From: Streptomyces sp. CG 926
GTDB taxonomy: Bacteria; Actinomycetota; Actinomycetes; Streptomycetales; Streptomycetaceae
DNA length: 64,000 nt
Direction of reading: 5' to 3'
NCBI RefSeq assembly: GCF_003148825.1
Contig: NZ_QGGZ01000012.1
Coordinates: forward strand, 186,001 to 250,000
Numbering within the stretch: the first letter of the stretch is position 1; the number at the start of each line of letters is the position of its first letter. Positions 41,945-50,888 of this stretch are shown one piece after another. The position numbers and the translations under genes are program-made. The notes beneath the pieces are model-generated. The model had not been told where the DNA came from. It made no database searches and saw only the letters and a program-made list of their open reading frames with translations.

Positions 41945-43120
41945 CTAGCCGAGGACCCCCCGAGCCGTCACCGCGTCGGCCGGGAGCTCCCCGTACTTGT
42001 CCTCGCCGCCCGCGTCCAGCGACAGCCGGTACCCCCGCTTGACCACCGTCTGGATCAGGTTCGGGGCCCCCAGGGCCACCCGCAGGCGGGCCATCGCCGT
42101 CTCCACGGCGTGCTCGTCCCGCCCCGCGCCCGGCAGCGCCCGCAGCAGTTCCGCGCGGGACACCACCCAGCCCGGCCGCCGGGCCAGCGCCCGCAGCAGG
42201 GCCATCCCGGCCGGCGGTACGGGCCGCAGCGCGTCGTCCACCAGGACGGCGTGCCCCCGGATCTCCACCCGGTGCCCGGCCACCGGCAGCACCCGGGCCC
42301 GGGCCGGCAGTTCCTTGCAGAGCAGCTGCACCAGCGGGCCCAGCCGGAACCGCTCCGGCTGCACCGTGTCCACCCCGTGCGCCTGCAACGGCAGGGCGGT
42401 CACCGGGCCGACGCACGCGGACAGCAGCCTGCCGCGCAGCGCGTCCAGCACCGCCTCCCGCAGCCCCCGCTCCTCGGCCCGGGACAGCAGCGAGGCCGCC
42501 GCCGGCGCCGAGGTGAAGCTGACGGCGTCGACCCCGCCGCCGACGATCGCGTCCAGCAGCCGGTCCAGCGGCCCGAGGTCCTCCGGCGCCATCCACCGGT
42601 ACACCGGGACCACGACCACCTCGGCCCCGCCGGCCCGCAGTGCCTCGACGAAGCCGGGGAGCGGCTCCCCGTGCAGCTGGAGCGCGATCCGCCGGCCCTC
42701 CACCCCGTCCGCCAGCAGTCGCTCCAGGACCTCGGCGAGCGATTCCGAGTCCGGGGACCAGGTCTCGGTGAGCCCGGCGGCCCGGATGGCGCCCTTCACC
42801 TTGGGCCCGCGCGCCAGCAGTTCGGCGGCGCGCAGCCGCTCCAGCAGTTCCTCGCCGACGCCCCACCCGTCGGCCGCCTCGATCCACCCCCGGAAGCCGA
42901 TGGCCGTGGTGGCCACGACCACGTCCGGTGCGCAGCCGATCAGTTCCTTCGTCGAGGCCAGCAGCTCGCTGTCGTCGGCGAGCGGCACGATCCGCAGCGC
43001 CGGCGCGTGCAGCACCGCCGCCCCGCGCCGGCGCAGCAGCGCGATGAGCTCGTCCGCGCGGCGGGCGGCCGTGACCCCTACGGTGAAGCCCGCGAGCGGG
43101 CCGGTGTTCGTGTCGTCCAT
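41945..43120 (-). CDS. nnaR: NnaR-type regulator: HemD domain fused to winged helix
   Basis: The 391-aa protein joins a uroporphyrinogen-III synthase-like domain (about 10-265) to an OmpR-type trans_reg_C winged helix (about 285-370, RPVPPAGMALLRALARRP and VKRGYRLSLD). S. coelicolor NnaR has this fusion and sits next to narK. It acts with GlnR to activate nitrate/nitrite assimilation genes. Whether the HemD part still makes uroporphyrinogen or senses a ligand is unknown. ATG at 43120. A four-half-site GlnR box lies upstream. Confidence 0.92.
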   Translation of the reverse strand: MDDTNTGPLAGFTVGVTAARRADELIALLRRRGAAVLHAPALRIVPLADDSELLASTKELIGCAPDVVVATTAIGFRGWIEAADGWGVGEELLERLRAAELLARGPKVKGAIRAAGLTETWSPDSESLAEVLERLLADGVEGRRIALQLHGEPLPGFVEALRAGGAEVVVVPVYRWMAPEDLGPLDRLLDAIVGGGVDAVSFTSAPAAASLLSRAEERGLREAVLDALRGRLLSACVGPVTALPLQAHGVDTVQPERFRLGPLVQLLCKELPARARVLPVAGHRVEIRGHAVLVDDALRPVPPAGMALLRALARRPGWVVSRAELLRALPGAGRDEHAVETAMARLRVALGAPNLIQTVVKRGYRLSLDAGGEDKYGELPADAVTARGVLG

Positions 43121-43181
43121 CGTGACCTGCCTAGTGACGCATGTGGGGGCGGTACGGGTGGACCGAGCCTGTCAACACGTC

Positions 43182-43219
43182 GTGTCGGTCTCGGTTCACC
43201 CGTATTTCGCCCCGGTTAC
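43182..43219 (-). promoter_or_regulatory. GlnR binding site (four half-sites) upstream of nnaR
   Basis: On the minus strand GTAAC-n6-GAAAT-n6-GAACC-n6-GACAC occurs at 43215-43219, 43204-43208, 43193-43197 and 43182-43186. The spacing exactly follows the GlnR pattern gTnAC-n6-GaAAC repeated; the second pair is weaker. The first half-site overlaps the narK stop codon, 96 bp ahead of nnaR. Confidence 0.7.
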
Positions 43220-44586
43220 ACCGACGTGAGCTGCGGTTTCTTCTCGACCCCGACCGTGTGGATCACGGGGGTCACCGGGCGGCGAAGGTATACCGCCCAG
43301 GTGACCGCGCAGCACAGGGCGTAGAAGCCGAGGAAGGTGACGAAGGCCGCCGTGCCGGAGCCGGAGGTGCGGAACGCCTCCCGGAAGACCAGGTTGATGC
43401 CGAGTCCGCCGAGCGCGCCGACCGCCCCGATCAGTCCCATCGAGGCGCCGGAGAGCCGCCGCCCGTACGCGGCCGCGCTCTCGCCGCTCATGCCGCGTGC
43501 CAGTGCCTTCGCCTGGAAGATGCCCGGGATCATCTTGTAGGTCGATCCGTTGCCGAGCCCGCTCAGCACGAACAGGGCCACGAACCCGACGAGGAAGACC
43601 GGCAGCGAGGAGCGCTGGGAGGCGAACACCACCACGCCGGTGGACGCCGCCATCGCCACGAAGGTGCCCAGGGTGATCCGGGCCCCGCCGAAGCGGTCCG
43701 CGAGCGCCCCGCCCACCGGCCGGATCAGCGATCCGAGCAGCGGTCCCATGAAGGTCAGCGAGGCGGCCTGGAGCGGGGTGCGGCCGAACTGGGTCTGCAG
43801 CACCAGGCCGAAGGCGAAGCTGTAGCCGATGAAGGATCCGAAGGTGCCGACGTAGAGGAACGCCATGATCCAGGTGTGCGCGTCCTTCAGGGCCTCGCGG
43901 ACCGCGCCGGTGTCGTTGCGCACGGGCGCCAGGTTGTCCATCCGTACGGCGGCCAGGACCGCCGCGGTCACGATCAGCGGGAGGTAGGCGGCCAGCAGGT
44001 AGCGCGGGTGCGTGGCCCCGGCGGTCGCGATGACCAGCAGCCCGGCGAGCTGCACCACGGGCACCCCGATGTTGCCGCCGCCGGCGTTCAGGCCGAGCGC
44101 CCAGCCCTTCTTGCGGAGCGGGAAGAAGGCGTTGATGTTGGTCATGGAGGAGGCGAAGTTGCCGCCGCCGACACCGGTGAGGGCGGCGACGACCAGGAAG
44201 GTCGTGTAGGAGGTGCCGGGCTCCATCACCACGATCGCGGCGACCGTCGGCGCGAGCAGCAGCAGGGCGCTGACGACGGTCCAGTTCCGGCCGCCGAAGC
44301 GGGCGACGGCGAAGGTGTAGGGCACCCGGACGAACGCGCCCACGCAGGTCGCGGTCCCGATGAGGAAGAACTTCCCGGCGGGGTCGATCCCGTAGGCCGG
44401 TCCCATGAACAGGACCATCACCGACCAGAGGGACCAGATGGAGAATCCGATGTGCTCGGAGAAGACGGAGTAGAGGAGGTTGCGGCGGGCGGTCCGCTCC
44501 CCGGTCTCCTTCCAGAAGGTCTCGTCCTCGGGGTCCCACCGCTCGATCCAGCGGCCCCCCTTGCGCGGTGCGGTCGTACCGGTCAT
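43216..44586 (-). CDS. narK: NarK-type nitrate/nitrite transporter
   Basis: The 456-aa MFS protein has about 12 helices and the nitrate-signature-rich GVGGGNFASSMTNINAFFPLRKKG segment (in pieces) followed by AGGGNIGVP, the two Gly/Asn-rich motifs of the NNP family. It imports nitrate or exports nitrite. ATG at 44586 has GGAGG six bases upstream; a GTG at 44589 is less well spaced. It is followed by nnaR on the same strand with 95 bp between. Confidence 0.93.
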   Translation of the reverse strand: MTGTTAPRKGGRWIERWDPEDETFWKETGERTARRNLLYSVFSEHIGFSIWSLWSVMVLFMGPAYGIDPAGKFFLIGTATCVGAFVRVPYTFAVARFGGRNWTVVSALLLLAPTVAAIVVMEPGTSYTTFLVVAALTGVGGGNFASSMTNINAFFPLRKKGWALGLNAGGGNIGVPVVQLAGLLVIATAGATHPRYLLAAYLPLIVTAAVLAAVRMDNLAPVRNDTGAVREALKDAHTWIMAFLYVGTFGSFIGYSFAFGLVLQTQFGRTPLQAASLTFMGPLLGSLIRPVGGALADRFGGARITLGTFVAMAASTGVVVFASQRSSLPVFLVGFVALFVLSGLGNGSTYKMIPGIFQAKALARGMSGESAAAYGRRLSGASMGLIGAVGALGGLGINLVFREAFRTSGSGTAAFVTFLGFYALCCAVTWAVYLRRPVTPVIHTVGVEKKPQLTSV

Positions 44587-44682
44587 CACACGCCTCCACA
44601 GCTCTCGCGTCCGTGGAACGACCGTAGGAACGGCGCGTTTCCGCCCCGGTCCCCGCCGGATGACCGCCGGGAAACCTTGCTC

Positions 44683-45645
44683 TCACCCGCCGCCGGCGGC
44701 ACCTGTGAGCGCGGCCGGGCGCCAACTCGCCGGGGGCACGTCCAGCCAGCCGCGTTCGCCGCCGAGGGCCGCCACGGCCCGGTGCAGCGCTTCGAGTCCG
44801 GGGTGGCCGAAGCCCTTGCGCCAGACCATGGACAGCGGGGACAGCGGTACGGGGTCGACCAGCGGCCGCTTCACGGAGCCGGGCATGTCGACGAAGTCGA
44901 CGGTCACCAGCACCGGGTTACCGGTCTTGGCCATGACCCGGCGGAACTCGTCCTTGCCGATGGCCACCGGTGCGGGCGGCGCCATCAGGATGCCCCGCCC
45001 GGCGAACAGCTCGCGCGCGAGTCCGGTCCACTCCAGCGTCCGCGGGTTCCCGGCGCCCGCATACACGCTCTCCCCGGCCAGCGCGTCCAGCGGTACGGTC
45101 GCCCGCCCGGCCAGCGGGTGCCCCTCGGGCAGCAGCACGGCCAGCGGCTCGTAGCGCACGGGCCGGTGCGCGATGCGCGAGCGCCATACGGGGTCCAGGC
45201 CGTCGGCGTACCCGAAGGAGACGTCGAGGCGGCCGGCGGCGACCTCGGCGGCGGCGTGGGTCAGTCCGCTCTCCCAGCGGGCCATCAGTTCGCAGTCCGG
45301 GGCCAACTCCCGGGCCCGCTCCAGCACGGTGCGCGCCGTGCTCGGCCCGTCGGTGTTCAGGTCGACGAGGAGCGGCCGGGGCGCGGCGAAGGCGGCGGCG
45401 ACCGCCTCGTGCGCGGCCAGCACCCGCCGGGCGAGCGGCAGCAGCCGCTCCCCGTCGGGGGTGGGCTCGACGGCGCGGGTCGTCCGGACGAACAGCGTGG
45501 TGCCGAGGGCCTCTTCGAGCCGCCGTACGTCCCGGCTCAGCGCCTGCTGGGCGACGTACAGCCGGGCGGCGGCCCGGGTGAAGTGCAACTCCTCGGCCAC
45601 GGCGACGAACCCGCGCAGCAGCCGGGGATCCACATCACGGGGCAT
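44683..45645 (-). CDS. LysR family transcriptional regulator
   Basis: The 320-aa protein has an N-terminal HTH (LLRGFVAVAEELHFTRAAARL, then VAQQALSRDVRRLEEALGTTLFVRT, about residues 8-65) and a LysR substrate-binding domain (about 90-305). It is divergent from an MFS gene across 88 bp, the usual arrangement when a LysR protein controls its neighbour. ATG at 45645 is used rather than the adjacent GTG at 45648. Confidence 0.92.
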   Translation of the reverse strand: MPRDVDPRLLRGFVAVAEELHFTRAAARLYVAQQALSRDVRRLEEALGTTLFVRTTRAVEPTPDGERLLPLARRVLAAHEAVAAAFAAPRPLLVDLNTDGPSTARTVLERARELAPDCELMARWESGLTHAAAEVAAGRLDVSFGYADGLDPVWRSRIAHRPVRYEPLAVLLPEGHPLAGRATVPLDALAGESVYAGAGNPRTLEWTGLARELFAGRGILMAPPAPVAIGKDEFRRVMAKTGNPVLVTVDFVDMPGSVKRPLVDPVPLSPLSMVWRKGFGHPGLEALHRAVAALGGERGWLDVPPASWRPAALTGAAGGG

Positions 45646-45733
45646 CACCCCCGGAGACTAACAACAGATCGGCGTGAATGGCCCCCCAACAGGTGTTGGA
45701 CGCTCACCCGGGTCCCGGCGGAGGGTGGTGGTC

Positions 45734-46981
45734 ATGCCCCTCATGGCCGTCACCGGCAACACCCTCGTCCTCGCCGCCCCGCCCGCCCCCGCCCGTGCCC
45801 CCCGCGCCCCTCGCGCCTCTCGCGGCCCGCTGGCCCCTTACCGGCGCCTGTTCGCGCTGCCGGGCACCCGCCGGTTCACCGCCGGGAACCTCCTCGCCCG
45901 GCTCCCCATGGGCATGTTCGGGGTCAGCGCGGTCATGATGATCGCCGGGCAGCGCGGCTCGTACGCCCTGGCCGGCGCGGTCACGGCGACCGGCCTGGCC
46001 GCCACGGCGCTGGTCGCGCCCTGGACCGCCCGGCTGATCGACCGGCACGGCCAGGCCCGGATCGCCGTCCCGGCCACCGTGATCGCCGTGCTCGGCTCGC
46101 TGTCCCTGATCGTGTGCGTCCGCACCGAGGCCCCCGCCTGGACCCTCTTCGCCTCGTACGCCGCGACCGCCACCACCCCCAACATCGGCGGCATGTCCCG
46201 CGCCCGCTGGACGCACCTGCTGCAGGGGTCCCCGGGCGCGCACCACACGGCGATGTCCTTCGAGCAGGCCGCCGACGAGCTCTGCTACATGCTCGGCCCG
46301 GTCCTGGCGGCCTTCCTCTGTTCGGTCGTCCTCCCCGAGGCCGGCACCCTCGCCGCGGCCGCCCTGCTGCTGACCGGCATGCTGGTCTTCACCTCCTGCC
46401 GCGCCACCCAGCCCCCGGTGACGGCGGGTCCCCGGCAGGGCTCGCCGCTGCGCGCGCTGGCCCCGCTGCTGCCCCTCTTCCTCGCCACGGGCGTGGTCTT
46501 CGGCTCGATGGAGATCGCCTCGATCGCCCACCTCGACGCCCTGGGACTGGGCGCGGCCTCGGGCCCGGTGCTGGCCCTCCAGGCGGCGGGCTCCTGCGCG
46601 GCCGGCCTGCTCTACGGCACCCTGCGCCCGCGCGGCCTGCGCACCTGCCTGATCGCCATGGCCGCGGCGATGGCCCTGCCGTGGGCGGCGGCGGCCACGG
46701 GCTCGCTCCTCCCGCTGGCCCTCGCCCTGCTGCTCGCGGGCATGGCCACCGCCCCGACGATGGTGACGGCGATGTCCCGGGTCCACGCGCGCACCCCGCA
46801 GGGCCGCCTCAACGAGGGCATGACCCTGGCGGTCACCGCCATCCTCGCGGGCATCTCCCTGGGCGCGGCGACGGCCGGCACCCTGATCGACCACCTGGGG
46901 CCGGCGACGGCCTACGCCCTCCCCGCGGCGGCGGCCCTTGCCGCCGTGCTCCTCGCATCGGCGGTCCGCCGATCCCGGTGA
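45734..46981 (+). CDS. MFS transporter divergent from LysR
   Basis: The 415-aa protein has a short Ala/Pro/Arg-rich head and about 12 hydrophobic helices. APWTARLIDRHGQARIAV is the loop 2-3 motif. It resembles small MFS_1 exporters paired with LysR regulators in Streptomyces. ATG at 45734 is nine bases after GGAGG; an upstream start at 45674 lacks a site. The substrate is unknown. Confidence 0.88.
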   Translation: MPLMAVTGNTLVLAAPPAPARAPRAPRASRGPLAPYRRLFALPGTRRFTAGNLLARLPMGMFGVSAVMMIAGQRGSYALAGAVTATGLAATALVAPWTARLIDRHGQARIAVPATVIAVLGSLSLIVCVRTEAPAWTLFASYAATATTPNIGGMSRARWTHLLQGSPGAHHTAMSFEQAADELCYMLGPVLAAFLCSVVLPEAGTLAAAALLLTGMLVFTSCRATQPPVTAGPRQGSPLRALAPLLPLFLATGVVFGSMEIASIAHLDALGLGAASGPVLALQAAGSCAAGLLYGTLRPRGLRTCLIAMAAAMALPWAAAATGSLLPLALALLLAGMATAPTMVTAMSRVHARTPQGRLNEGMTLAVTAILAGISLGAATAGTLIDHLGPATAYALPAAAALAAVLLASAVRRSR

Positions 46982-46997
46982 CCACGGACCGGCTTCA

Positions 46998-47012
46998 TGT
47001 ACATCCAGTACA
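46998..47012. promoter_or_regulatory. TGTAC/GTACA operator of the Phd/RelE module
   Basis: TGTAC-ATCCA-GTACA is a perfect dyad directly upstream of the antitoxin start at 47021, in an AT-rich patch. Antitoxin or toxin-antitoxin complexes usually bind such sites to autoregulate. Confidence 0.6.
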
Positions 47013-47020
47013 TTCATTAC

Positions 47021-47302
47021 ATGAGCGAGCCAGTGATCGAATCGATGGCCGAAGTGCGCGCCCACTTGGCCGACGTCCTTGACCGCGCCCGTCGGGAGGA
47101 CACCCCCACCATCGTCACCAGACGCGGGAAGGAGGAAGGCATCGTCCTCGACATCGACGAATACCGACGCCTCAAGGCGATCGAAGAAGCAGCCGAGGAC
47201 GCATGGCTGTCGAAGCTGGTCGGGGCCGCGCGCGCCGACGACGACGGAACCTCGCTCAGCCTCGAGGAAATGACCGCCGAGATCCTGCGCGGTGGTGCGT
47301 GA
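47021..47302 (+). CDS. Phd/YefM family antitoxin
   Basis: The 93-aa protein has a Phd/YefM N-terminal DNA-binding fold (AEVRAHLADVLDRARREDTPTIVT, then GIVLDIDEYRRLKAIEE in pieces) and an acidic C-terminal tail that would cover the toxin. The toxin gene starts inside its stop codon (GTGA). ATG at 47021 is in front of the family domain; an upstream ATG at 46997 falls in the operator. Confidence 0.9.
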   Translation: MSEPVIESMAEVRAHLADVLDRARREDTPTIVTRRGKEEGIVLDIDEYRRLKAIEEAAEDAWLSKLVGAARADDDGTSLSLEEMTAEILRGGA

Positions 47303-47601
47303 GCGAACACCGGCACCTGACCCGGTTCAAGGCCGGCGCCCGCCGCGAGCTCGGAAAGATCCCCCAGCCCGACGCGCTACGGATCCTGCGTCGTCTCGCC
47401 GAGCTGCAACAAGCCTTGGACTCCGGCGACACGAACGCGTTCGACATCAAGGCCCTCCAGGGGCACCACGCCCACTGGCGGCTCCGGATCGGGGAGTACC
47501 GCGTCGTGTACACGCTCGAGGAGAGCCCGGACGGTGCGCTCGTCGTCACGGTGTGGGTCGTGGCCGTCGGCCACCGCCGCGAGATCTACCGCACCCTCTA
47601 G
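47299..47601 (+). CDS. RelE/ParE family toxin
   Basis: The 100-aa protein is a typical RelE-fold toxin: FKAGARRELGKIP, HWRLRIGEYRVVYTLEE and VVAVGHRREIYRTL are the family blocks (Arg-rich beta strands and the terminal VGHRxxxY motif). RelE members cut mRNA in the ribosome; ParE members poison gyrase. The HRxxIY ending favours RelE. GTG start. It lies next to tmRNA on the opposite strand, separated by a shared terminator. Confidence 0.9.
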   Translation: MSEHRHLTRFKAGARRELGKIPQPDALRILRRLAELQQALDSGDTNAFDIKALQGHHAHWRLRIGEYRVVYTLEESPDGALVVTVWVVAVGHRREIYRTL

Positions 47602-47617
47602 CCGAAGAACACATGAC

Positions 47618-47651
47618 AAAGGCCCCGCAGCCGAGAGGCCGCGGGGCCTTT
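47618..47651. terminator. bidirectional terminator between RelE and tmRNA
   Basis: AAAGGCCCCGC (47618-47628) pairs perfectly with GCGGGGCCTTT (47641-47651). The A/T ends provide a U-run for both strands. Confidence 0.88.
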
Positions 47652-47667
47652 GCCCACATGGGATGAG

Positions 47668-48053
47668 TGGAGATGGCGGGAATCGAACCCGCGTCCAACG
47701 GTGCAGAAGCAGGGCTTCTCCGAGCGCAGTCCGCTGCGCTTTTCTCAGCCCCGGAGATCACACGGACAAGTCTCCGACGGGCTCAGTCACTGTTTGATTT
47801 CCCTCCAACCCCCGTGACCGGGGCTAGAGGTTTAGATCCCTAATTGACGCCAGGATCCGGACCGGGACCACTTCCGGGCTGACGCTCCTCACAGAGGCTT
47901 CAGCTCACTGTTATTAGGCAGCGAGGGTGAAGCGGGAGTTATCGCTCTTGGAGTTGGCGATTATTGTTTGCGACATATGGTTAGCGAGATCATTGCCGCT
48001 TCCTCGGCTCGCTTCCCCTGCATCGACATCCGCTGTCGAAACCGATCATCCCC
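47668..48053 (-). ncRNA. ssrA: transfer-messenger RNA
   Basis: The 386-nt RNA has the tRNA-like acceptor GGGGATG (48053-48047) pairing with CATCTCC near 47669-47675, and a TTCGATTC-type T loop GGTTCGATTCC. The internal tag reading frame starts with GCC and encodes ANSKSDNSRFTLAA then TAA TAA. It rescues ribosomes on broken mRNA together with SmpB, which is encoded 85 bp upstream. CCA is not encoded. Confidence 0.95.
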
Positions 48054-48137
48054 ATGTTGTTTTTTCAAGCTGCGCCGACCCCTGGGGGGCGGTGCTGACG
48101 CCATGGTACGCGAAGTGGACCACCGCGTGCCAGGTGA

Positions 48138-48623
48138 TTAAACCGTGCCGCGCTGCTTGCGTCGGATGGCCGAGATCGTCCGGTTCGTCTCACGGGTGTC
48201 CTGCTTCTCCCGCATGGTCTGCCGCTTGTCGTACTCCTTCTTGCCCTTGGCCAGCGCGATCTCGACCTTCGCCCGACCGTCCTTGAAGTACAGCGACAGG
48301 GGCACGACCGTGTGGCCCGCCTCGTCCGCCTTGCGCTCCAGCTTGTCGATCTCCTCGCGGTGCATGAGGAGCTTGCGCTTGCGCCGGGCGCTGTGGTTGG
48401 TCCAGGTGCCCTGGCTGTACTCCGGCACGTGCACGTTGTAGAGCCAGGCCTCCCCGCTCTCCACCGACACGAAGCCGTCCACCAGCGAGGCCCGGCCCTG
48501 GCGCATGGACTTGACCTCGGTACCCGTGAGCACGAGACCGCACTCGTAGGTGTCGAGGATCGCGTAGTCGTGCCGCGCCTTCTTGTTCTGGGCGATCAGC
48601 TTGCGCCCTTTTTCCTTAGCCAT
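48138..48623 (-). CDS. smpB: SsrA-binding protein SmpB
   Basis: The 161-aa protein has the SmpB signatures IAQNKKARHDYAILDTYECG, GTEVKSMRQG, SYAxIxxGEAWL-like VESGEAWLYN, RKRKLLMHREEI and a basic tail RETNRTISAIRRKQR. It escorts tmRNA to stalled ribosomes. It follows the S41 protease gene by 18 bp and precedes ssrA, a conserved order. Confidence 0.97.
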   Translation of the reverse strand: MAKEKGRKLIAQNKKARHDYAILDTYECGLVLTGTEVKSMRQGRASLVDGFVSVESGEAWLYNVHVPEYSQGTWTNHSARRKRKLLMHREEIDKLERKADEAGHTVVPLSLYFKDGRAKVEIALAKGKKEYDKRQTMREKQDTRETNRTISAIRRKQRGTV

Positions 48624-48641
48624 AGTGCGGTCATTTTCGCA

Positions 48642-49832
48642 CTACGGACCCACCCCGAGGCCACCCAATACTGTGACCGCCCGTTCCTCGACCCGCTCCC
48701 CCGCCGGCACGTCCGGGGTGATGCCCTCGCCGTCCAGGCTCCGGCCCGCCGGCGTGCGGTAGGTCCCCACCGTCAGCTCGGCCACCGAGCCGTCCGGGAG
48801 TTCGGTCGGCATCTGCACCGAGCCCTTGCCGAAGGTCCGGCTGCCCACGGCCACCGCCCGGCCCCGGTCCTGCAGGGCGCCCGTCACCAGTTCGGCCGCG
48901 CTCATCGTGCCGCCGTCGACCAGGGCCACCAGCGGGCGGGTGGTGTCCCCGCCCTCGGCCGCGTACAGGACCCGCTGGTCGCCCCGTACGTCGTAGGTGG
49001 CCACGAGCCCGCCGTCCAGGAACGCGGAGGCGGCGGTGACCGCCTCGGTGACCAGCCCGCCCGGGTTGCCGCGCAGGTCGAGGACGACCCCCTCGCCGGC
49101 CGGGGCCGCGCGGACGGCCGCCTTGACGCGGTCGCCGGAACCGCGGGTGAAGGAGGCGACCTTGATCACCGTGACCCCGTCCGGGCGCTGCCGTACGGTC
49201 ACCGGCTCGGTCCGCAGTTGCTCGCGGCGCACGGTCTCGGTGAGGTCGGCGCCGTCCCGGCTCAGGTTCAGCACGACGGGGGTACCGGCGTCGCCCCTCA
49301 GCAGTCCGACCACGTCGGTCACGGCCAGGCCCGTCACGGCGTGCCCGTCGACGCTCAGCAACCGGTCCCCGGCGCGCAGCCCGGCCCGGGCGGCGGGGCT
49401 GCCGGGCTGGACCCTGTCGACCTTGATGACACCGTCGGCGGCCCGCCCGGCCCACACCCCGACGCCGGTCCAGCGGCCGTCGAGACCCTCGGCGAAGGCG
49501 GCGTACTCGCCCTGGTCGTAGACGGTGCCCCAGCGGTCCCCGCTGCGGCTGACGACCTCCTGGGCCGCCTTCTTCCCGGACTTCCCCTCGGCGACGGCCT
49601 CGGCGACGGCGCGGGCGACCGCTTCCCGGTCGGCGGTGCCCGTCTCGCGCGGGGCCTCGGCCGTAGGGGCACCCGTCAGGGCCGCGGCGGCCGCGGCGCC
49701 CTCCTCGCGGTCCCAGCAGCCGGTGTACGCACCGGCGCCGACGGCGGTGAGGAAGGCCATCGTCAGAACGGCCCCGCGACGCAGGTCGCGGGGCCGGAGA
49801 CAGAAGGCGGGAATACTCGGCAAGCCCAGCAT
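48642..49832 (-). CDS. S41 carboxy-terminal processing protease
   Basis: The 396-aa protein has an N-terminal hydrophobic anchor (about 20-36), then a PDZ domain (GSPAARAGLRAGDRLLSVDGHAV) and the S41 domain. The catalytic Ser311 lies in GTMSAAELV and Lys336 in FGKGSVQ. Cys39 after the anchor could be a weak lipobox. It cuts C-termini of envelope proteins. Its position in the ftsEX-smpB operon suggests a division or wall link. ATG at 49832. Confidence 0.93.
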   Translation of the reverse strand: MLGLPSIPAFCLRPRDLRRGAVLTMAFLTAVGAGAYTGCWDREEGAAAAAALTGAPTAEAPRETGTADREAVARAVAEAVAEGKSGKKAAQEVVSRSGDRWGTVYDQGEYAAFAEGLDGRWTGVGVWAGRAADGVIKVDRVQPGSPAARAGLRAGDRLLSVDGHAVTGLAVTDVVGLLRGDAGTPVVLNLSRDGADLTETVRREQLRTEPVTVRQRPDGVTVIKVASFTRGSGDRVKAAVRAAPAGEGVVLDLRGNPGGLVTEAVTAASAFLDGGLVATYDVRGDQRVLYAAEGGDTTRPLVALVDGGTMSAAELVTGALQDRGRAVAVGSRTFGKGSVQMPTELPDGSVAELTVGTYRTPAGRSLDGEGITPDVPAGERVEERAVTVLGGLGVGP

Positions 49833-49899
49833 GGCGCCGAGTCTAGGACAAGCCCCGCGCCGGTACGGGTGGTTGACCGGACCGCTCACGGGGCGCTTG

Positions 49900-50871
49900 T
49901 CACACCTTCAGGTACTTGCGCAGGGCGATGAAGGCGGCCATGGAGGGCATCAGGAGGCCGATGAAGAGTACGTACGGCAGCTTGGCCAGCACCGATCCCC
50001 AACCCATGAAGTCGATCAGCTGGATCTTGTCCCGCAGTCCGACGCCGTGGTCGATCACGAAGTACTGGCCGGACATCAGCATGGCGCAGGCGAAGAGCGC
50101 GCCGATGAGGCCGGCGACGGCCGCCTCCATGATGAAGGGGACCTGGATGTAGAAGCTGGAGGCACCCACCAGCCGCATGATCCCCGTCTCACGCCGTCGG
50201 CTGAACGCCGAGACGCGCACGGTGTTGACGATCAGCAGCAGCGCGACGATCAGCATGATCAGCATGATGGCGAGGGCGGCGATGTTCAGGTAGTTGAGGA
50301 TCCGGAAGAGGTCGTCGATGGCCTGGCGCTGGTCGTCGACGGTGTGGATGCCGTCACGGCCGACGAAGGCGGAGGTGACGACCTTGTACTTCTCCGGGTC
50401 CTTCAGCTTGACGCGGAAGGACTCCTGCATCTGGTCGGGCGTGATGGAGGAGGCGAGCGCCGTGTTCCCGAACCGCTCCTGGTAGTGCTTGTAGGCCTCG
50501 TCCGCCGACTCGTACGCGACGGACTTCACCAGGGTCATCTGCTTGAGCTCGGACTCGATCTGCTTCTTCTGCTCGTCGGTCACCGCCCCCTTGGCGCAGG
50601 TGGTGACGCCCGTGGAGCCGCCCCCCGAACCGTCGGCCTTCTTGGTCGCGGCCTCGCTCGCCTCCACGGCGTCCTGCTTGTTGCACAGGTAGATCGAGAC
50701 GTTGGCCTTGTCGTACCAGAAGCCCTTCATCTTGCTCACCTGCTCGCTCATGAGCATGGAGCCGCCGAACAGGGCCAGCGAGAGGCCCACCGAGATGATG
50801 ACCGCGAAGGTCATGGTGAGATTGCGACGGAGACCGACGCCGATCTCCGACATGACGAACTGGGCGCGCAT
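49900..50871 (-). CDS. ftsX: cell division protein FtsX
   Basis: The 323-aa protein has four transmembrane helices (one near 20-45, three in the C-terminal half 190-320) and a large extracytoplasmic loop with paired Cys (YLCNKQDA, TTCAKG). It forms the membrane part of the FtsEX complex, which drives peptidoglycan hydrolases. It follows ftsE by 17 bp. The ATG at 50871 (MRAQFVMSEIG) is the family start. Confidence 0.96.
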   Translation of the reverse strand: MRAQFVMSEIGVGLRRNLTMTFAVIISVGLSLALFGGSMLMSEQVSKMKGFWYDKANVSIYLCNKQDAVEASEAATKKADGSGGGSTGVTTCAKGAVTDEQKKQIESELKQMTLVKSVAYESADEAYKHYQERFGNTALASSITPDQMQESFRVKLKDPEKYKVVTSAFVGRDGIHTVDDQRQAIDDLFRILNYLNIAALAIMLIMLIVALLLIVNTVRVSAFSRRRETGIMRLVGASSFYIQVPFIMEAAVAGLIGALFACAMLMSGQYFVIDHGVGLRDKIQLIDFMGWGSVLAKLPYVLFIGLLMPSMAAFIALRKYLKV

Positions 50872-50888
50872 TGCGTCTCAGGGACCTT

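Noticed and set aside
44587..44682. GlnR site upstream of narK
   Set aside because: Half-site-like words are present but spacing and sequence do not fit the n6 pattern.
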